Assembly: GCA_016778825.1 (NCBI GenBank)
Contig: JADHOU010000105.1
Coordinates: forward strand, 1-5,727
DNA: 5,727 bases
From: Candidatus Puniceispirillum sp.
GTDB lineage: Bacteria > Pseudomonadota > Alphaproteobacteria > Puniceispirillales > Puniceispirillaceae
Reading direction: 5' to 3'
Position numbers and translations under genes: made by a program. Below the pieces are notes generated by a model. It ran no database searches. It worked only from the letters and a program-made list of their open reading frames with translations, and had not been told where the DNA came from. Numbering within the stretch: the first letter of the stretch is position 1; each line of letters opens with the position of its first letter. Shown here piece after piece: positions 1 through 5,727 of this stretch.

Positions 1-359
1 ATCATCGGATTATCGCGCGGCGTTTGGGGGCGGTGGGTGCTGGCATCCTTATCGGTGTTCGGGTTTGCCGCGGTCTGTTTGAGGCTTGACAGATCAGTGT
101 GATAGAAAATTTTTGTGTATGTTTCGCCAATCAATTTTCCCGTTTTTTGAAAAGCATTTTGGTCAATCTGACGGTCATCATTGGTTAGTCGGCTAAGAAT
201 CCAGCTAGCATAACGGGCGGTAATCATGTCGGTATCTTGCTGATCAATATCTTGACGTCCATTTTGAATGGCAATGTCGTGCATCTGATTGGTGGCATGA
301 TGCTGGCGACTATGTAATTGTTTCGCGGCTTTGGAGTATAGGCTGGTTTGCAGCCCCAT
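1..359 (-). CDS. Unrecognised protein, 3' part beyond the left edge; start uncertain
   Basis: One minus-strand frame is open from 416 to the left edge (about 138 codons without a stop), long for chance in sequence of this composition. The first ATG inside it is at 359 and gives a product beginning MGLQTSLYSKAAKQLHSRQ, at least 119 residues. The protein is polar, rich in Gln, Asp and Lys and probably mostly helical, with an aromatic stretch (GETYTKIFYH) and a low-complexity Pro/Thr/Asp tail near the edge. No transmembrane segment is visible. I recognise no family; a phasin-like helical protein is a guess only. The ATG at 359 has no Shine-Dalgarno, and the coding-looking frame extends upstream of it (KAAENAAIFVAFAKI). 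The same frame continues past TAA stops at 417-419 and 456-458 to an ATG with a very strong ribosome binding site at 509. The locus may therefore be a pseudogene with two nonsense codons. It lies downstream of trpE on the same strand. Confidence 0.45.
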   Translation of the reverse strand, partial: MGLQTSLYSKAAKQLHSRQHHATNQMHDIAIQNGRQDIDQQDTDMITARYASWILSRLTNDDRQIDQNAFQKTGKLIGETYTKIFYHTDLSSLKQTAANPNTDKDASTHRPQTPRDNPM

Positions 360-455
360 GATTTTGGCAAAGGCAACAAAAATTGCCGCATTTTCGGCCG
401 CTTTAATATTATGATTTTACTGTGGCGCATCATCCTGCGGGGCGGTAACACCGAA

Positions 456-509
456 TTACCAAATAATAATTGTGAAACAAACCAAAAATCGATGACACAG
501 AGATTGCAT
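456..509 (-). other. Short SD-led ORF: 17-residue peptide, or interrupted 5' end of the next gene
   Basis: ATG at 509 is preceded by AAGGAGGT and opens a 17-codon frame, MQSLCHRFLVCFTIIIW, ending in TAA at 456-458. The peptide has a basic N-terminal part and a hydrophobic core, like a signal-peptide start. After the stop, the same frame reads FGVTAPQDDAPQ, stops again (TAA, 417-419), and then enters the long open frame reaching the left edge. Two readings fit. One is the 5' end of a secreted-protein gene disabled by two nonsense mutations. The other is a small leader peptide whose codons (three Ile, then Trp) precede the next gene. The sequence alone does not decide between them; chance is also possible for so short a frame. 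Confidence 0.3.
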
Positions 510-633
510 CCTACCTCCTTCAGCGCAATGGCTGATGATGAGAATAAGTTTAGAGACATCTAATATGTCGGCAGTATTGGGGGCGTTTAGAATTGAAGTC
601 ACGCCAAGCTTATTTGCTTTATCGGATTCGGGC
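510..633 (-). other. Intergenic segment downstream of trpE
   Basis: These 124 bases separate the trpE stop from the SD-led ATG at 509. A perfect 5-bp hairpin (GACAT at 555-559 with ATGTC at 565-569) is present, but no T-run follows it on the minus strand, so it is not a convincing terminator. I see no good promoter either. Transcription from trpE may therefore continue into the downstream locus. One minus-strand frame stays open across the segment into the ATG at 509, but it has no initiation signal. Confidence 0.3.
513..520 (-). promoter_or_regulatory. Very strong Shine-Dalgarno AAGGAGGT
   Basis: The minus strand reads AAGGAGGT, then AGG, then ATG at 509. It is the best match to the 16S rRNA 3' end in the window; trpE, tpiA and secG have only four- or five-base matches and pyrG has none. 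The gap to ATG is about four bases after GGAGG, slightly short but usable. It supports translation starting at 509, although the frame stops after 17 codons. Confidence 0.4.
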
Positions 634-2133
634 TTAATGGGTGAAACGAAGCGCTTCGCCAGCGGCGCGGATCAAGGCGCGCGCTTTATTGCGGGTTTCT
701 TCATATTCGGAATCTGGGTCACTATCATAGACAATACCAGCACCAGCCTGAACATACATGGTTTGATCCTTCACCACCGCCGTGCGAAGCGCGATACAGG
801 TATCAAGATCGCCGGCCACCGAAATATAACCAATCGCACCTGAATAGGCACCGCGGCGGTCGGGTTCAAGTTCGTCAATCAATTCCATTGCGCGAATTTT
901 TGGGGCGCCAGATACGGTACCGGCAGGAAAACCGGCAATGAGCGCATCAACCGCATCCAGATCATCACGGATTTCGCCTTCAACCTGCGAGGCGATATGC
1001 ATCACATGGCTGTAATATTCGACATCGTAATTTGACCTCACCCGGACGGTTCCGGGCTTTGAGACGCGGCCAACATCATTGCGGCCAAGGTCAAGAAGCA
1101 TCAAATGTTCGGCGCGTTCTTTGATATCGGCCATAAGATCGGCCGCATTTGCCGCATCTTCATCAGGCGTTTCGCCGCGTTTTCGGGTGCCGGCAACCGG
1201 CCGAATGGTGACATCCTTGCCACGCAACCGCACCAGAATTTCAGGGCTAGACCCAACAATCGACATTTTGCCAAAATTGAAATGAAACAAAAAGGGTGAT
1301 GGGTTCAACCGCCGCAATGACCGATAAAGATTGATCGAGGGAAGGTGAAACGGGATGCTGAAACGTTGGGATAGCACAATCTGGAAAACATCACCCGAAC
1401 GGATGTAATCCTTGGCTTTGGCGACCATTTCCAAAAAGGTCGTTTTTTCCATATTGGTTTCAGGTTCGGGAAGCGGGGTATTGGCATCGCCCATTTCGGT
1501 ATGCGGCAATGGTCGGTCCAAATCCTCGATCGCAGTGGCAAGCCGTGATTGCGCGTCGTCCCATGCTGATTTGGCATCGTCCCAATCGTTTGGGCGAATT
1601 TGCGTCACCAAGGTGATATTGTCTTTTAAGCGGTCAAAAATGGCAATGAGCGATGGCCGCAATAGCAATGAATCATCCATCTCAACCGCCGCTTGCTTGG
1701 CGTTGGGAATGTCTTCGATCAACCGGATCATATCATAACCGAAATAGCCAAACAATCCGGCGGCCATTGGCGGCAGATCGCCAGTATCAGGCATTTCAGA
1801 TTGGCGCATCAAAGCGCGAAGCGACTCAAACGGCGCCAGTGATTCCAGCTGAAACCCAGCATCGTCGGCTGGTGTGATGTTGATTTCAGCGCGGCCATCG
1901 CGGCAACGCCAGATCAAATCAGGGGCAAGACCAATCACCGAAAACCGGCCGCGAACTTCGCCGCCTTCAACCGATTCCAGCAAAAAGCAATTTGGCTTGT
2001 CACCAGCCAGCTTTAGATAGGCCGACACTGGCGTTTGAGTATCAGCAACAAGAACCCGCGAGACAAGAAGTTGGCGGCCGCCAGCCTGAAATTGGGCCGC
2101 AAATCTGTCGAAGTTTTCACTGCTGGCAAGCAT
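634..2133 (-). CDS. trpE: Anthranilate synthase component I (TrpE)
   Basis: TrpE converts chorismate to anthranilate, using ammonia supplied by the TrpG glutaminase, in the first committed step of cytoplasmic tryptophan synthesis. The 499-residue length is normal. The N-terminal domain (about 25-170) carries LLES at 51-54, the motif of the tryptophan feedback site in known TrpE proteins, so feedback inhibition is likely. The chorismate-binding domain (about 230-490) contains RPVAGTRKRG (311-320), LDLGRND (347-353), MHIASQVEGE (378-387) and PAGTVSGAPK (403-412). E342 and E476 match the magnesium-binding glutamates and H379 the conserved histidine. Ala314 in the PVAGT motif favours anthranilate synthase over PabB, which has lysine there. 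ATG at 2133 is supported by GGAAG at 2143-2147 and overlaps the ppiD stop (TAATG), indicating translational coupling. The stop is TAA at 634-636. No trpG follows directly, so the glutaminase subunit must be encoded elsewhere. Confidence 0.97.
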   Translation of the reverse strand: MLASSENFDRFAAQFQAGGRQLLVSRVLVADTQTPVSAYLKLAGDKPNCFLLESVEGGEVRGRFSVIGLAPDLIWRCRDGRAEINITPADDAGFQLESLAPFESLRALMRQSEMPDTGDLPPMAAGLFGYFGYDMIRLIEDIPNAKQAAVEMDDSLLLRPSLIAIFDRLKDNITLVTQIRPNDWDDAKSAWDDAQSRLATAIEDLDRPLPHTEMGDANTPLPEPETNMEKTTFLEMVAKAKDYIRSGDVFQIVLSQRFSIPFHLPSINLYRSLRRLNPSPFLFHFNFGKMSIVGSSPEILVRLRGKDVTIRPVAGTRKRGETPDEDAANAADLMADIKERAEHLMLLDLGRNDVGRVSKPGTVRVRSNYDVEYYSHVMHIASQVEGEIRDDLDAVDALIAGFPAGTVSGAPKIRAMELIDELEPDRRGAYSGAIGYISVAGDLDTCIALRTAVVKDQTMYVQAGAGIVYDSDPDSEYEETRNKARALIRAAGEALRFTH

Positions 2134-3992
2134 TATTGCTGGCTTCCAACCAACAATTGTTGAACCGGTGCAACATTCAGCTGCAGGTCATGTTTTTCCG
2201 ACAAAGATAATAACACCATATTCAGCATGTCTTCTTGCAGGGCGTTATTCATCACTTCGATAACAATTTTGCTGGTTTCGTCAATTTCGGTATCTTTGGC
2301 AGCGACAATCTCGATTGTTTTGACCGCGATGGATTCACTGCCGGTTTCGACAATGCTGCTTACACCAGTTGCCTGCGAAAAGGCTTTATTGGCAATCAGA
2401 CCCGCAGCCTGATGATCAAGGCCAAGACCGTTGCGGCGGAAAGACTCGGTGATGGTGCCATTATCATCATTGGCTTTGACTGCAGCTTCGGCGCTGGCTT
2501 TGGCCTTTTTGATTGCCTGCACCAATTTCCAATCGGCAATGGCGCGGCTTTTCACGTCATTCAGGCTTCGTTCGGCTTGCGGGCTTTGCGAATTGACCCG
2601 AACCGCAAAGAACATATCGTCACCACCTTCTTGGATAACGCTTGTTTCATTCACGGCGCTTGTCCAAATCAGATCAAGAACGGCGCTATCCTGAATAAGG
2701 TCGGCACCATCGCCATTTATCGGATTGCCATCAATGTCGAGACCATTGCGGCTGACATTATTGATTTCGGCAAGCGTGCCGCCAACCTTGGCCGCAGCTT
2801 CAGCCAACGTTGCCCCCGACCCAAGCGCATCTTCAAATTCATTGACCTTGTCATAAAGAATGCCAATTGAATTTTCTGCACGAAGCACATCGACAATCTT
2901 TTCCTTCACATCATCAAGCTTGGCCGCGCCGCCTTCGGTAATCGCGTCAACGACCAAAACATGGTGGCCAAAGGCTGTCTCAACAGGGCCGGCAGGCATG
3001 TCAGTCGCGGTTGCAAACGCCACATCAGCAAGCGCTGAATCAAGCGCCGTTTTTGTCACAGTGCCAAGATCAGTGTCAGCTTCTGTCCAATTCAGCATAT
3101 CGGCTGCAACCGCAGCAAAGTCCTCACCTGCTGTTAGGCGGGACAGGGCGGTATCAGCGGTTGCCTTATCGTCAAACACCATTTGCCGGATCTGGCGTGT
3201 TTCGGGGGTGCTGAACTCGTCAATACGATTTTCAAATGCGGTTTGAATTTCGGCATCAGTAATTTTGATGCTGCTGGCAATCAAATCGGCCGAAATGCTG
3301 GCGATTGTTGCACTCCGCAACTCGGGCGCGTCATAGATAGATTTGTTTTCAGCAAAATAGGCAGCAAGCGCGCCTGCGGTTGGCGCTTCGATTGTTTCGG
3401 GCGTTACTGGAAAGCTGGTCAGACGCACACGGCGACGCTCAAGGTCATAAGCTGCCACAATCCGCGCGCTGGCCTCATCAAAGCGTGATCCAGATGCCAA
3501 AGCGCCAACAAGCTGATCACGCATCAATACGCCATCAACACGCTGCAGATATTCACCTTCAGACATGCCAGCATTGGCAAGGGTCTGCATGAAGCGGCCT
3601 TCGGAAAAATTACCAAGCTCGTCCTTGAACGAGCCTTCATTGACAATCGCGTCGCGCTGCATATCACGGGTGACGGTCAGGCCAAGCGAACGATTTTCGG
3701 CACGAAACAACACATCGCGCGACATCGCGCCCATGATGTCATTTAACAAACCGCCTTGAAGCGCCTCGCCAACAGTACTGTTTGGCAGATAATTGCGACG
3801 CGTGCGCTCAAATTCCATTGCAACTTCACGCGGTGATACCGATTCCTCACCAGCCGAGACGGCTTTATCACTGCCACCAATAAGGCTGGTTGTGCCATCA
3901 CCAATACCCCATAACGCAAAGCCACCTGCCAAAAACAGGAGAAAAAACTTCATGACTGGAGATTTGGCACCGCTGCGCATTGCCTGTAGCAT
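2133..3992 (-). CDS. ppiD: PpiD/SurA-type membrane-anchored periplasmic folding factor
   Basis: From ATG 3992 the protein has 619 residues. It begins MLQAMRSGAKSPVMKFF, like PpiD proteins, and has one membrane anchor at about 14-31, which would place the rest in the periplasm. A SurA-type N-terminal chaperone region follows (about 45-200), then a parvulin-like domain at about 262-352 (TDLG at 307-310, PAGPVETAFGHHVLVV at 333-348), then a long Ala/Asp-rich C-terminal part. The parvulin domain looks degenerate: Gln270 stands where active parvulins usually have the His of the HILV strand. A chaperone role with little or no prolyl-isomerase activity is therefore likely, as known for E. coli PpiD. 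Likely clients are proteins leaving the Sec translocon. Start choice: ATG 4007 (624 residues) has AAAGAA touching it and TTG 4043 lies at the predicted transcription start; 3992 fits the family N-terminus and has GGA about ten bases upstream. It is first in the unit with trpE. Confidence 0.88.
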   Translation of the reverse strand: MLQAMRSGAKSPVMKFFLLFLAGGFALWGIGDGTTSLIGGSDKAVSAGEESVSPREVAMEFERTRRNYLPNSTVGEALQGGLLNDIMGAMSRDVLFRAENRSLGLTVTRDMQRDAIVNEGSFKDELGNFSEGRFMQTLANAGMSEGEYLQRVDGVLMRDQLVGALASGSRFDEASARIVAAYDLERRRVRLTSFPVTPETIEAPTAGALAAYFAENKSIYDAPELRSATIASISADLIASSIKITDAEIQTAFENRIDEFSTPETRQIRQMVFDDKATADTALSRLTAGEDFAAVAADMLNWTEADTDLGTVTKTALDSALADVAFATATDMPAGPVETAFGHHVLVVDAITEGGAAKLDDVKEKIVDVLRAENSIGILYDKVNEFEDALGSGATLAEAAAKVGGTLAEINNVSRNGLDIDGNPINGDGADLIQDSAVLDLIWTSAVNETSVIQEGGDDMFFAVRVNSQSPQAERSLNDVKSRAIADWKLVQAIKKAKASAEAAVKANDDNGTITESFRRNGLGLDHQAAGLIANKAFSQATGVSSIVETGSESIAVKTIEIVAAKDTEIDETSKIVIEVMNNALQEDMLNMVLLSLSEKHDLQLNVAPVQQLLVGSQQ

Positions 3993-4048
3993 TTTTGTGT
4001 CGTCCATTTCTTTGTTGGTCAGGCAGTTTGGCCTGAAGATCAAAATCT

Positions 4049-4077
4049 TTCATATTGGTAATAAAGATTGCCGACAA
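4049..4077 (-). promoter_or_regulatory. Candidate sigma-70-like promoter for ppiD-trpE
   Basis: On the minus strand TTGTCG (4077-4072) and TATGAA (4054-4049) are separated by exactly 17 bases. Each matches the consensus at four of six positions. Transcription would start near 4042, leaving a leader of roughly 35-50 bases before the ATG candidates at 4007 and 3992. This also argues against the TTG at 4043 as a start. It is a modest match judged by eye. Confidence 0.35.
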
Positions 4078-4115
4078 GTGGGGCAACTTCAATATCGGAA
4101 AATAATGAGTTTCTG

Positions 4116-4148
4116 GGCGAAAAAGCAGGGTTTTTTGGTCAAATCGCC
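4116..4148. repeat. Imperfect inverted repeat in the divergent promoter region
   Basis: GGCGA (4116-4120) pairs with TCGCC (4144-4148), and inside it an A-run (4120-4124) faces a T-run (4131-4136). The arms are short and unevenly spaced. It could be a weak hairpin or a bent A/T-rich site, but no known operator is recognised, and chance is possible. Confidence 0.25.
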
Positions 4149-4304
4149 GAAAGGGGGTGATCAGAAGACTGGCATGATAACGTTCGAGCGGGTAATGTTG
4201 CGCAATCTGACATTGATCAAAGAGTGCCGCGATGGTCTCTTTGACCTCACATCTGTAAATGATGGTTGCTTATGATAGTGGGCAATGATAGCGGGATTTG
4301 ACCA

Positions 4305-5072
4305 ATGATTATTGCTGGAAATTGGAAAATGAACCCAGCGTTAGCGGTGGCAGGCCAGTTGGCGAACGCATTAACGACGCGCAGCTTTGAACCGGTAACG
4401 CGCATCCTGTTTGCACCGCATCCTTATTTAGTGCCAATGTCGGTTCGGCTTGGGGGTAGTGATGTCCGGCTTGGCGGTCAGGATTGCCATCAAGATGTTT
4501 TGGGGGCGCATACGGGCGATGTGTCGGCGGCGATGCTTCGCGATTGTGGCGCGTCTTTGGTTCTTTTAGGCCATTCAGAACGCCGCGCTAATCATGGTGA
4601 GACAAGCGCGTTAATCGCAGCAAAGGCAGCGCAGGCATTGGCGCATGATCTTGATGTGATGATCTGTCTTGGTGAAACTTTGGACGAACGCCGCGCCGGA
4701 CTGGCCGAACAGATTGTGATTGATCAATTACATGCGTCATTGCCAGCAAATTTGCTGCACGGCGACGACGACCTTTATGGCCGGGTAATGATTGCCTATG
4801 AACCGGTCTGGGCAATTGGCACTGGTGAAGTGGCATCGGTTGACGAAATCGCCGCGATGCATCAGGCCATTGCCAGCGAATTGCCAAAAAGCCAGAACGG
4901 CCACAAGGCACCATTGCCCATTCTTTATGGCGGGTCGGTGAATGCCGATAATGCAGAGGCGATTTTTGCTATTGACCATGTCGGCGGGGCGCTTGTTGGC
5001 GGTGCCAGCCTTGATGCGGCGGCGTTTGATTCAATCTGCGAGTCGGCGGTTTCACAAATGTCAAAATCCTAA
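4305..5072 (+). CDS. tpiA: Triose-phosphate isomerase
   Basis: This cytoplasmic enzyme interconverts dihydroxyacetone phosphate and glyceraldehyde 3-phosphate in glycolysis and gluconeogenesis. The protein has 255 residues, a usual TIM length, and forms one TIM barrel. Visible active-site elements are AGNWKMN (4-10, with Asn6 and Lys8), LLGHSERR (87-94, His90), the catalytic Glu166 in AYEPVWAIGTG (164-174, including the mobile phosphate-gripping loop), YGGSVN (208-213) and GGALVGGASL (227-236). All key residues are present, so it should be active. The start is secure: an in-frame TGA lies at 4299-4301, just before ATG 4305, and the N-terminus is trimmed almost to the first beta strand. GGGA at 4293-4296 is a modest ribosome binding site. 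It is divergent from ppiD and followed by secG in the same direction after 122 bases, a gap that holds its own promoter. Confidence 0.97.
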   Translation: MIIAGNWKMNPALAVAGQLANALTTRSFEPVTRILFAPHPYLVPMSVRLGGSDVRLGGQDCHQDVLGAHTGDVSAAMLRDCGASLVLLGHSERRANHGETSALIAAKAAQALAHDLDVMICLGETLDERRAGLAEQIVIDQLHASLPANLLHGDDDLYGRVMIAYEPVWAIGTGEVASVDEIAAMHQAIASELPKSQNGHKAPLPILYGGSVNADNAEAIFAIDHVGGALVGGASLDAAAFDSICESAVSQMSKS

Positions 5073-5128
5073 CTTTTCGGAAAAATACGCCCGATCTGCT
5101 GTCAAAGCTGTCTTTTGCGGCATTTTGG

Positions 5129-5157
5129 TTGAAAAACAGTCCAAGAAACCATATAAG
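5129..5157 (+). promoter_or_regulatory. Sigma-70-like promoter for secG
   Basis: TTGAAA (5129-5134) and TATAAG (5152-5157) each match the consensus at five of six positions, with an ideal 17-base spacer. Transcription would start near 5164, about 30 bases before the secG ATG. It lies in the tpiA-secG gap, so secG can be expressed independently of tpiA. This is the best promoter match I see in the window. Confidence 0.6.
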
Positions 5158-5194
5158 CGGCGGAACAATCTTATTTGCAGGAAAATAAAAGATC

Positions 5195-5506
5195 ATGGAA
5201 ACGCTGATTTTGACCATTCACATTCTGATCGCCCTCGGGCTGGTCATTACAGTTTTGCTGCAACGTAGTGAAGGTGGTGGTCTTGGTATCGGCGGCGGTG
5301 GTGGTGGCGGCGGTTTTATGACTGCTCGCGGAACAGCCAATCTGTTAACCCGTTTGACAACGATCTTGGCTGTTGGCTTTTTCACCACAACGGTCACGCT
5401 TGCGATCATGGCTGGCGCGGGTAAAGAGCCGGTTTCGATCGTTGATGATGTGATCAAACAAGCCCCTGCAAAGACATCTGGACCGATCGTTCCAACAGGG
5501 CAGTAG
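5195..5506 (+). CDS. secG: Preprotein translocase subunit SecG
   Basis: SecG is the small inner-membrane subunit of the SecYEG channel that helps SecA-driven protein export. The 103-residue protein has the family layout: a first membrane helix at about 3-22, the signature VLLQRSEGGGLG (20-31), a glycine-rich cytoplasmic loop, FMTARGTANLLTR (41-53), and a second membrane helix at about 54-73. A short polar tail rich in Pro, Ala and Thr follows. The loop contains eight consecutive glycines (33-40). ATG 5195 is the natural start, since the first helix begins right after it. The nearest SD-like sequence, AGGA at 5179-5182, is rather far (about 12 bases). It sits between tpiA and pyrG, a common order in alphaproteobacteria, with a strong promoter just upstream. 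Confidence 0.95.
   Translation: METLILTIHILIALGLVITVLLQRSEGGGLGIGGGGGGGGFMTARGTANLLTRLTTILAVGFFTTTVTLAIMAGAGKEPVSIVDDVIKQAPAKTSGPIVPTGQ
5291..5314 (+). repeat. GGN codon run encoding eight glycines in SecG
   Basis: Eight successive GGC/GGT codons form a short imperfect trinucleotide tract. It encodes the flexible loop between the two SecG helices. Mixed GGC and GGT codons should limit, but not abolish, replication slippage. In-frame length changes would alter only the loop. Confidence 0.6.
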
Positions 5507-5509
5507 TCC

Positions 5510-5530
5510 AAGTCCGGAATTCGGCCTTTT
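5510..5530 (+). terminator. Weak terminator-like hairpin after secG
   Basis: AAGTCCG (5510-5516) pairs with CGGCCTT (5522-5528) around a five-base loop, with one T/C mismatch, and the T-run continues to 5530. It begins four bases after the secG stop. The stem is short and the T-run has only four bases, so termination may be partial and some read-through into pyrG is likely. Confidence 0.35.
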
Positions 5531-5616
5531 GTCAATCCTAAGAATTTTCACTATTTTGCACTTCGTTGCATTTTGTGCCTTATCAAGCGCGCGGCAATAG
5601 GCTATTAAATTTGTCC

Positions 5617-5727
5617 ATGCCTCGTTATATTTTCATCACTGGTGGCGTGGTTTCCTCGCTTGGTAAAGGTCTTGGTGCAGCAGCGCTCGCATCATTATTG
5701 CAAGCGCGCGGATACTCGGTTCGCCTT
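5617..5727 (+). CDS. pyrG: CTP synthase, N-terminal 37 residues (cut by right edge)
   Basis: CTP synthase makes CTP from UTP using ATP and glutamine, the last step of pyrimidine nucleotide synthesis in the cytoplasm. The visible start [18 protein letters not shown] is the highly conserved N-terminus of the synthetase domain; [10 protein letters not shown] (9-18) is the ATP-binding P-loop, with Lys17 its key lysine. Reading continues [20 protein letters not shown] to the window end, so only about 7% of a typical protein of roughly 540 residues is present and the glutaminase domain is not seen. ATG 5617 matches the family start exactly, yet no Shine-Dalgarno is visible in the 20 bases before it. 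It follows secG by 110 bases on the same strand, in a conserved neighbourhood. Confidence 0.95.
   Translation, partial: MPRYIFITGGVVSSLGKGLGAAALASLLQARGYSVRL

Larger units (their letters stand above)
3993..4304. other. Divergent intergenic region between ppiD and tpiA
   Basis: This region of about 310 bases must drive both ppiD-trpE to the left and tpiA to the right. It holds the candidate ppiD promoter (4049-4077), an imperfect inverted repeat (4116-4148) and two TGATCA palindromes (4158-4163; the second inside TTGATCAA at 4213-4220). For tpiA, TATGAT at 4271-4276 could be a -10 element, but no -35 lies at normal spacing; TTGACC at 4241-4246 is 24 bases away, which is too far. GGGA at 4293-4296 is the likely tpiA ribosome binding site. 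I see no convincing gene or structured RNA here. A plus-strand frame crosses it but overlaps the ppiD 5' end and looks like a shadow. Confidence 0.5.

Noticed and set aside
1..102. Plus-strand frame at the left edge reading like a membrane-protein C-terminus, ending in TGA at 100-102
   Set aside because: It is only 33 codons and all three plus frames here are open and hydrophobic because of GC-rich composition. The opposite strand has a longer open frame. The edge prevents a decision, so it is not annotated.
224..559. Minus-strand frame of 111 codons beginning MSLNLFSSSAIALKEVG
   Set aside because: It has no ribosome binding site, reads through the strong SD of the neighbouring frame, and its basic, irregular composition (Lys/Arg/Pro/Met-rich) looks unlike a real protein. 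The overlapping frame reaching the left edge is more coding-like.
555..569. Perfect 5-bp hairpin downstream of trpE as a terminator
   Set aside because: The stem is short and no T-run follows on the minus strand.
634..2133. Aminodeoxychorismate synthase (PabB) as the identity of the trpE gene
   Set aside because: The PVAGT motif has Ala where PabB has Lys, the LLES tryptophan-site motif is present, and length and gene context fit TrpE.
2235..2870. 211-codon plus-strand frame antisense to ppiD
   Set aside because: It lies wholly inside the PpiD coding region, whose conserved family features are on the minus strand. Long antisense frames are common opposite such genes.
3793..4275. 160-codon plus-strand frame antisense to the ppiD 5' end and crossing the intergenic region
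   Set aside because: Half of it is antisense to a clear gene, no SD or family feature is visible, and the product is compositionally odd. It is most likely a shadow.
5556..5575. TGCA/TGCA hairpin with TTCG loop before pyrG as a terminator or regulator
   Set aside because: Only four clean base pairs plus a mismatch at the loop, with a short T-run. Too weak to separate from chance in this T-rich stretch.

Overview
The window looks like ordinary chromosomal core sequence from an alphaproteobacterium of moderate GC content. Three things suggest this: the tpiA-secG-pyrG order, a PpiD/SurA-type periplasmic folding factor directly upstream of trpE, and the character of the proteins (glycine-rich SecG, separate TrpE). 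A marine SAR116-like lineage would fit, but that is an inference from style and cannot be shown from this sequence.

Layout. Positions 1-633, downstream of trpE on the minus strand, form the only unclear part. A minus-strand frame stays open from 416 to the left edge and encodes an unrecognised helical protein. The same frame begins further up with a near-perfect Shine-Dalgarno and ATG (509) but carries two TAA stops. Positions 634-2133 (minus) are trpE and 2133-3992 (minus) are a PpiD-like chaperone. Their stop and start codons overlap as TAATG, so they form one coupled transcription unit. Positions 3993-4304 are a divergent intergenic region with a plausible promoter for the ppiD-trpE unit and an imperfect inverted repeat. 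On the plus strand follow tpiA (4305-5072), a well-formed sigma-70-like promoter (5129-5157), secG (5195-5506), a weak terminator-like hairpin, and the first 37 codons of pyrG (from 5617), cut by the right edge.

How the genes work together. The minus-strand unit pairs an envelope-folding chaperone with the committed step of tryptophan synthesis. The plus-strand cluster combines glycolysis (triose-phosphate isomerase), a subunit of the SecYEG translocon, and CTP synthesis. These are housekeeping functions, and co-location reflects a conserved gene order more than a shared pathway.

I found no mobile element, CRISPR array, tRNA, rRNA or defence system. The most interesting spot is 1-520: either a decaying gene, or a short SD-led peptide followed by an unrecognised gene, placed where trpG would often be expected after trpE.
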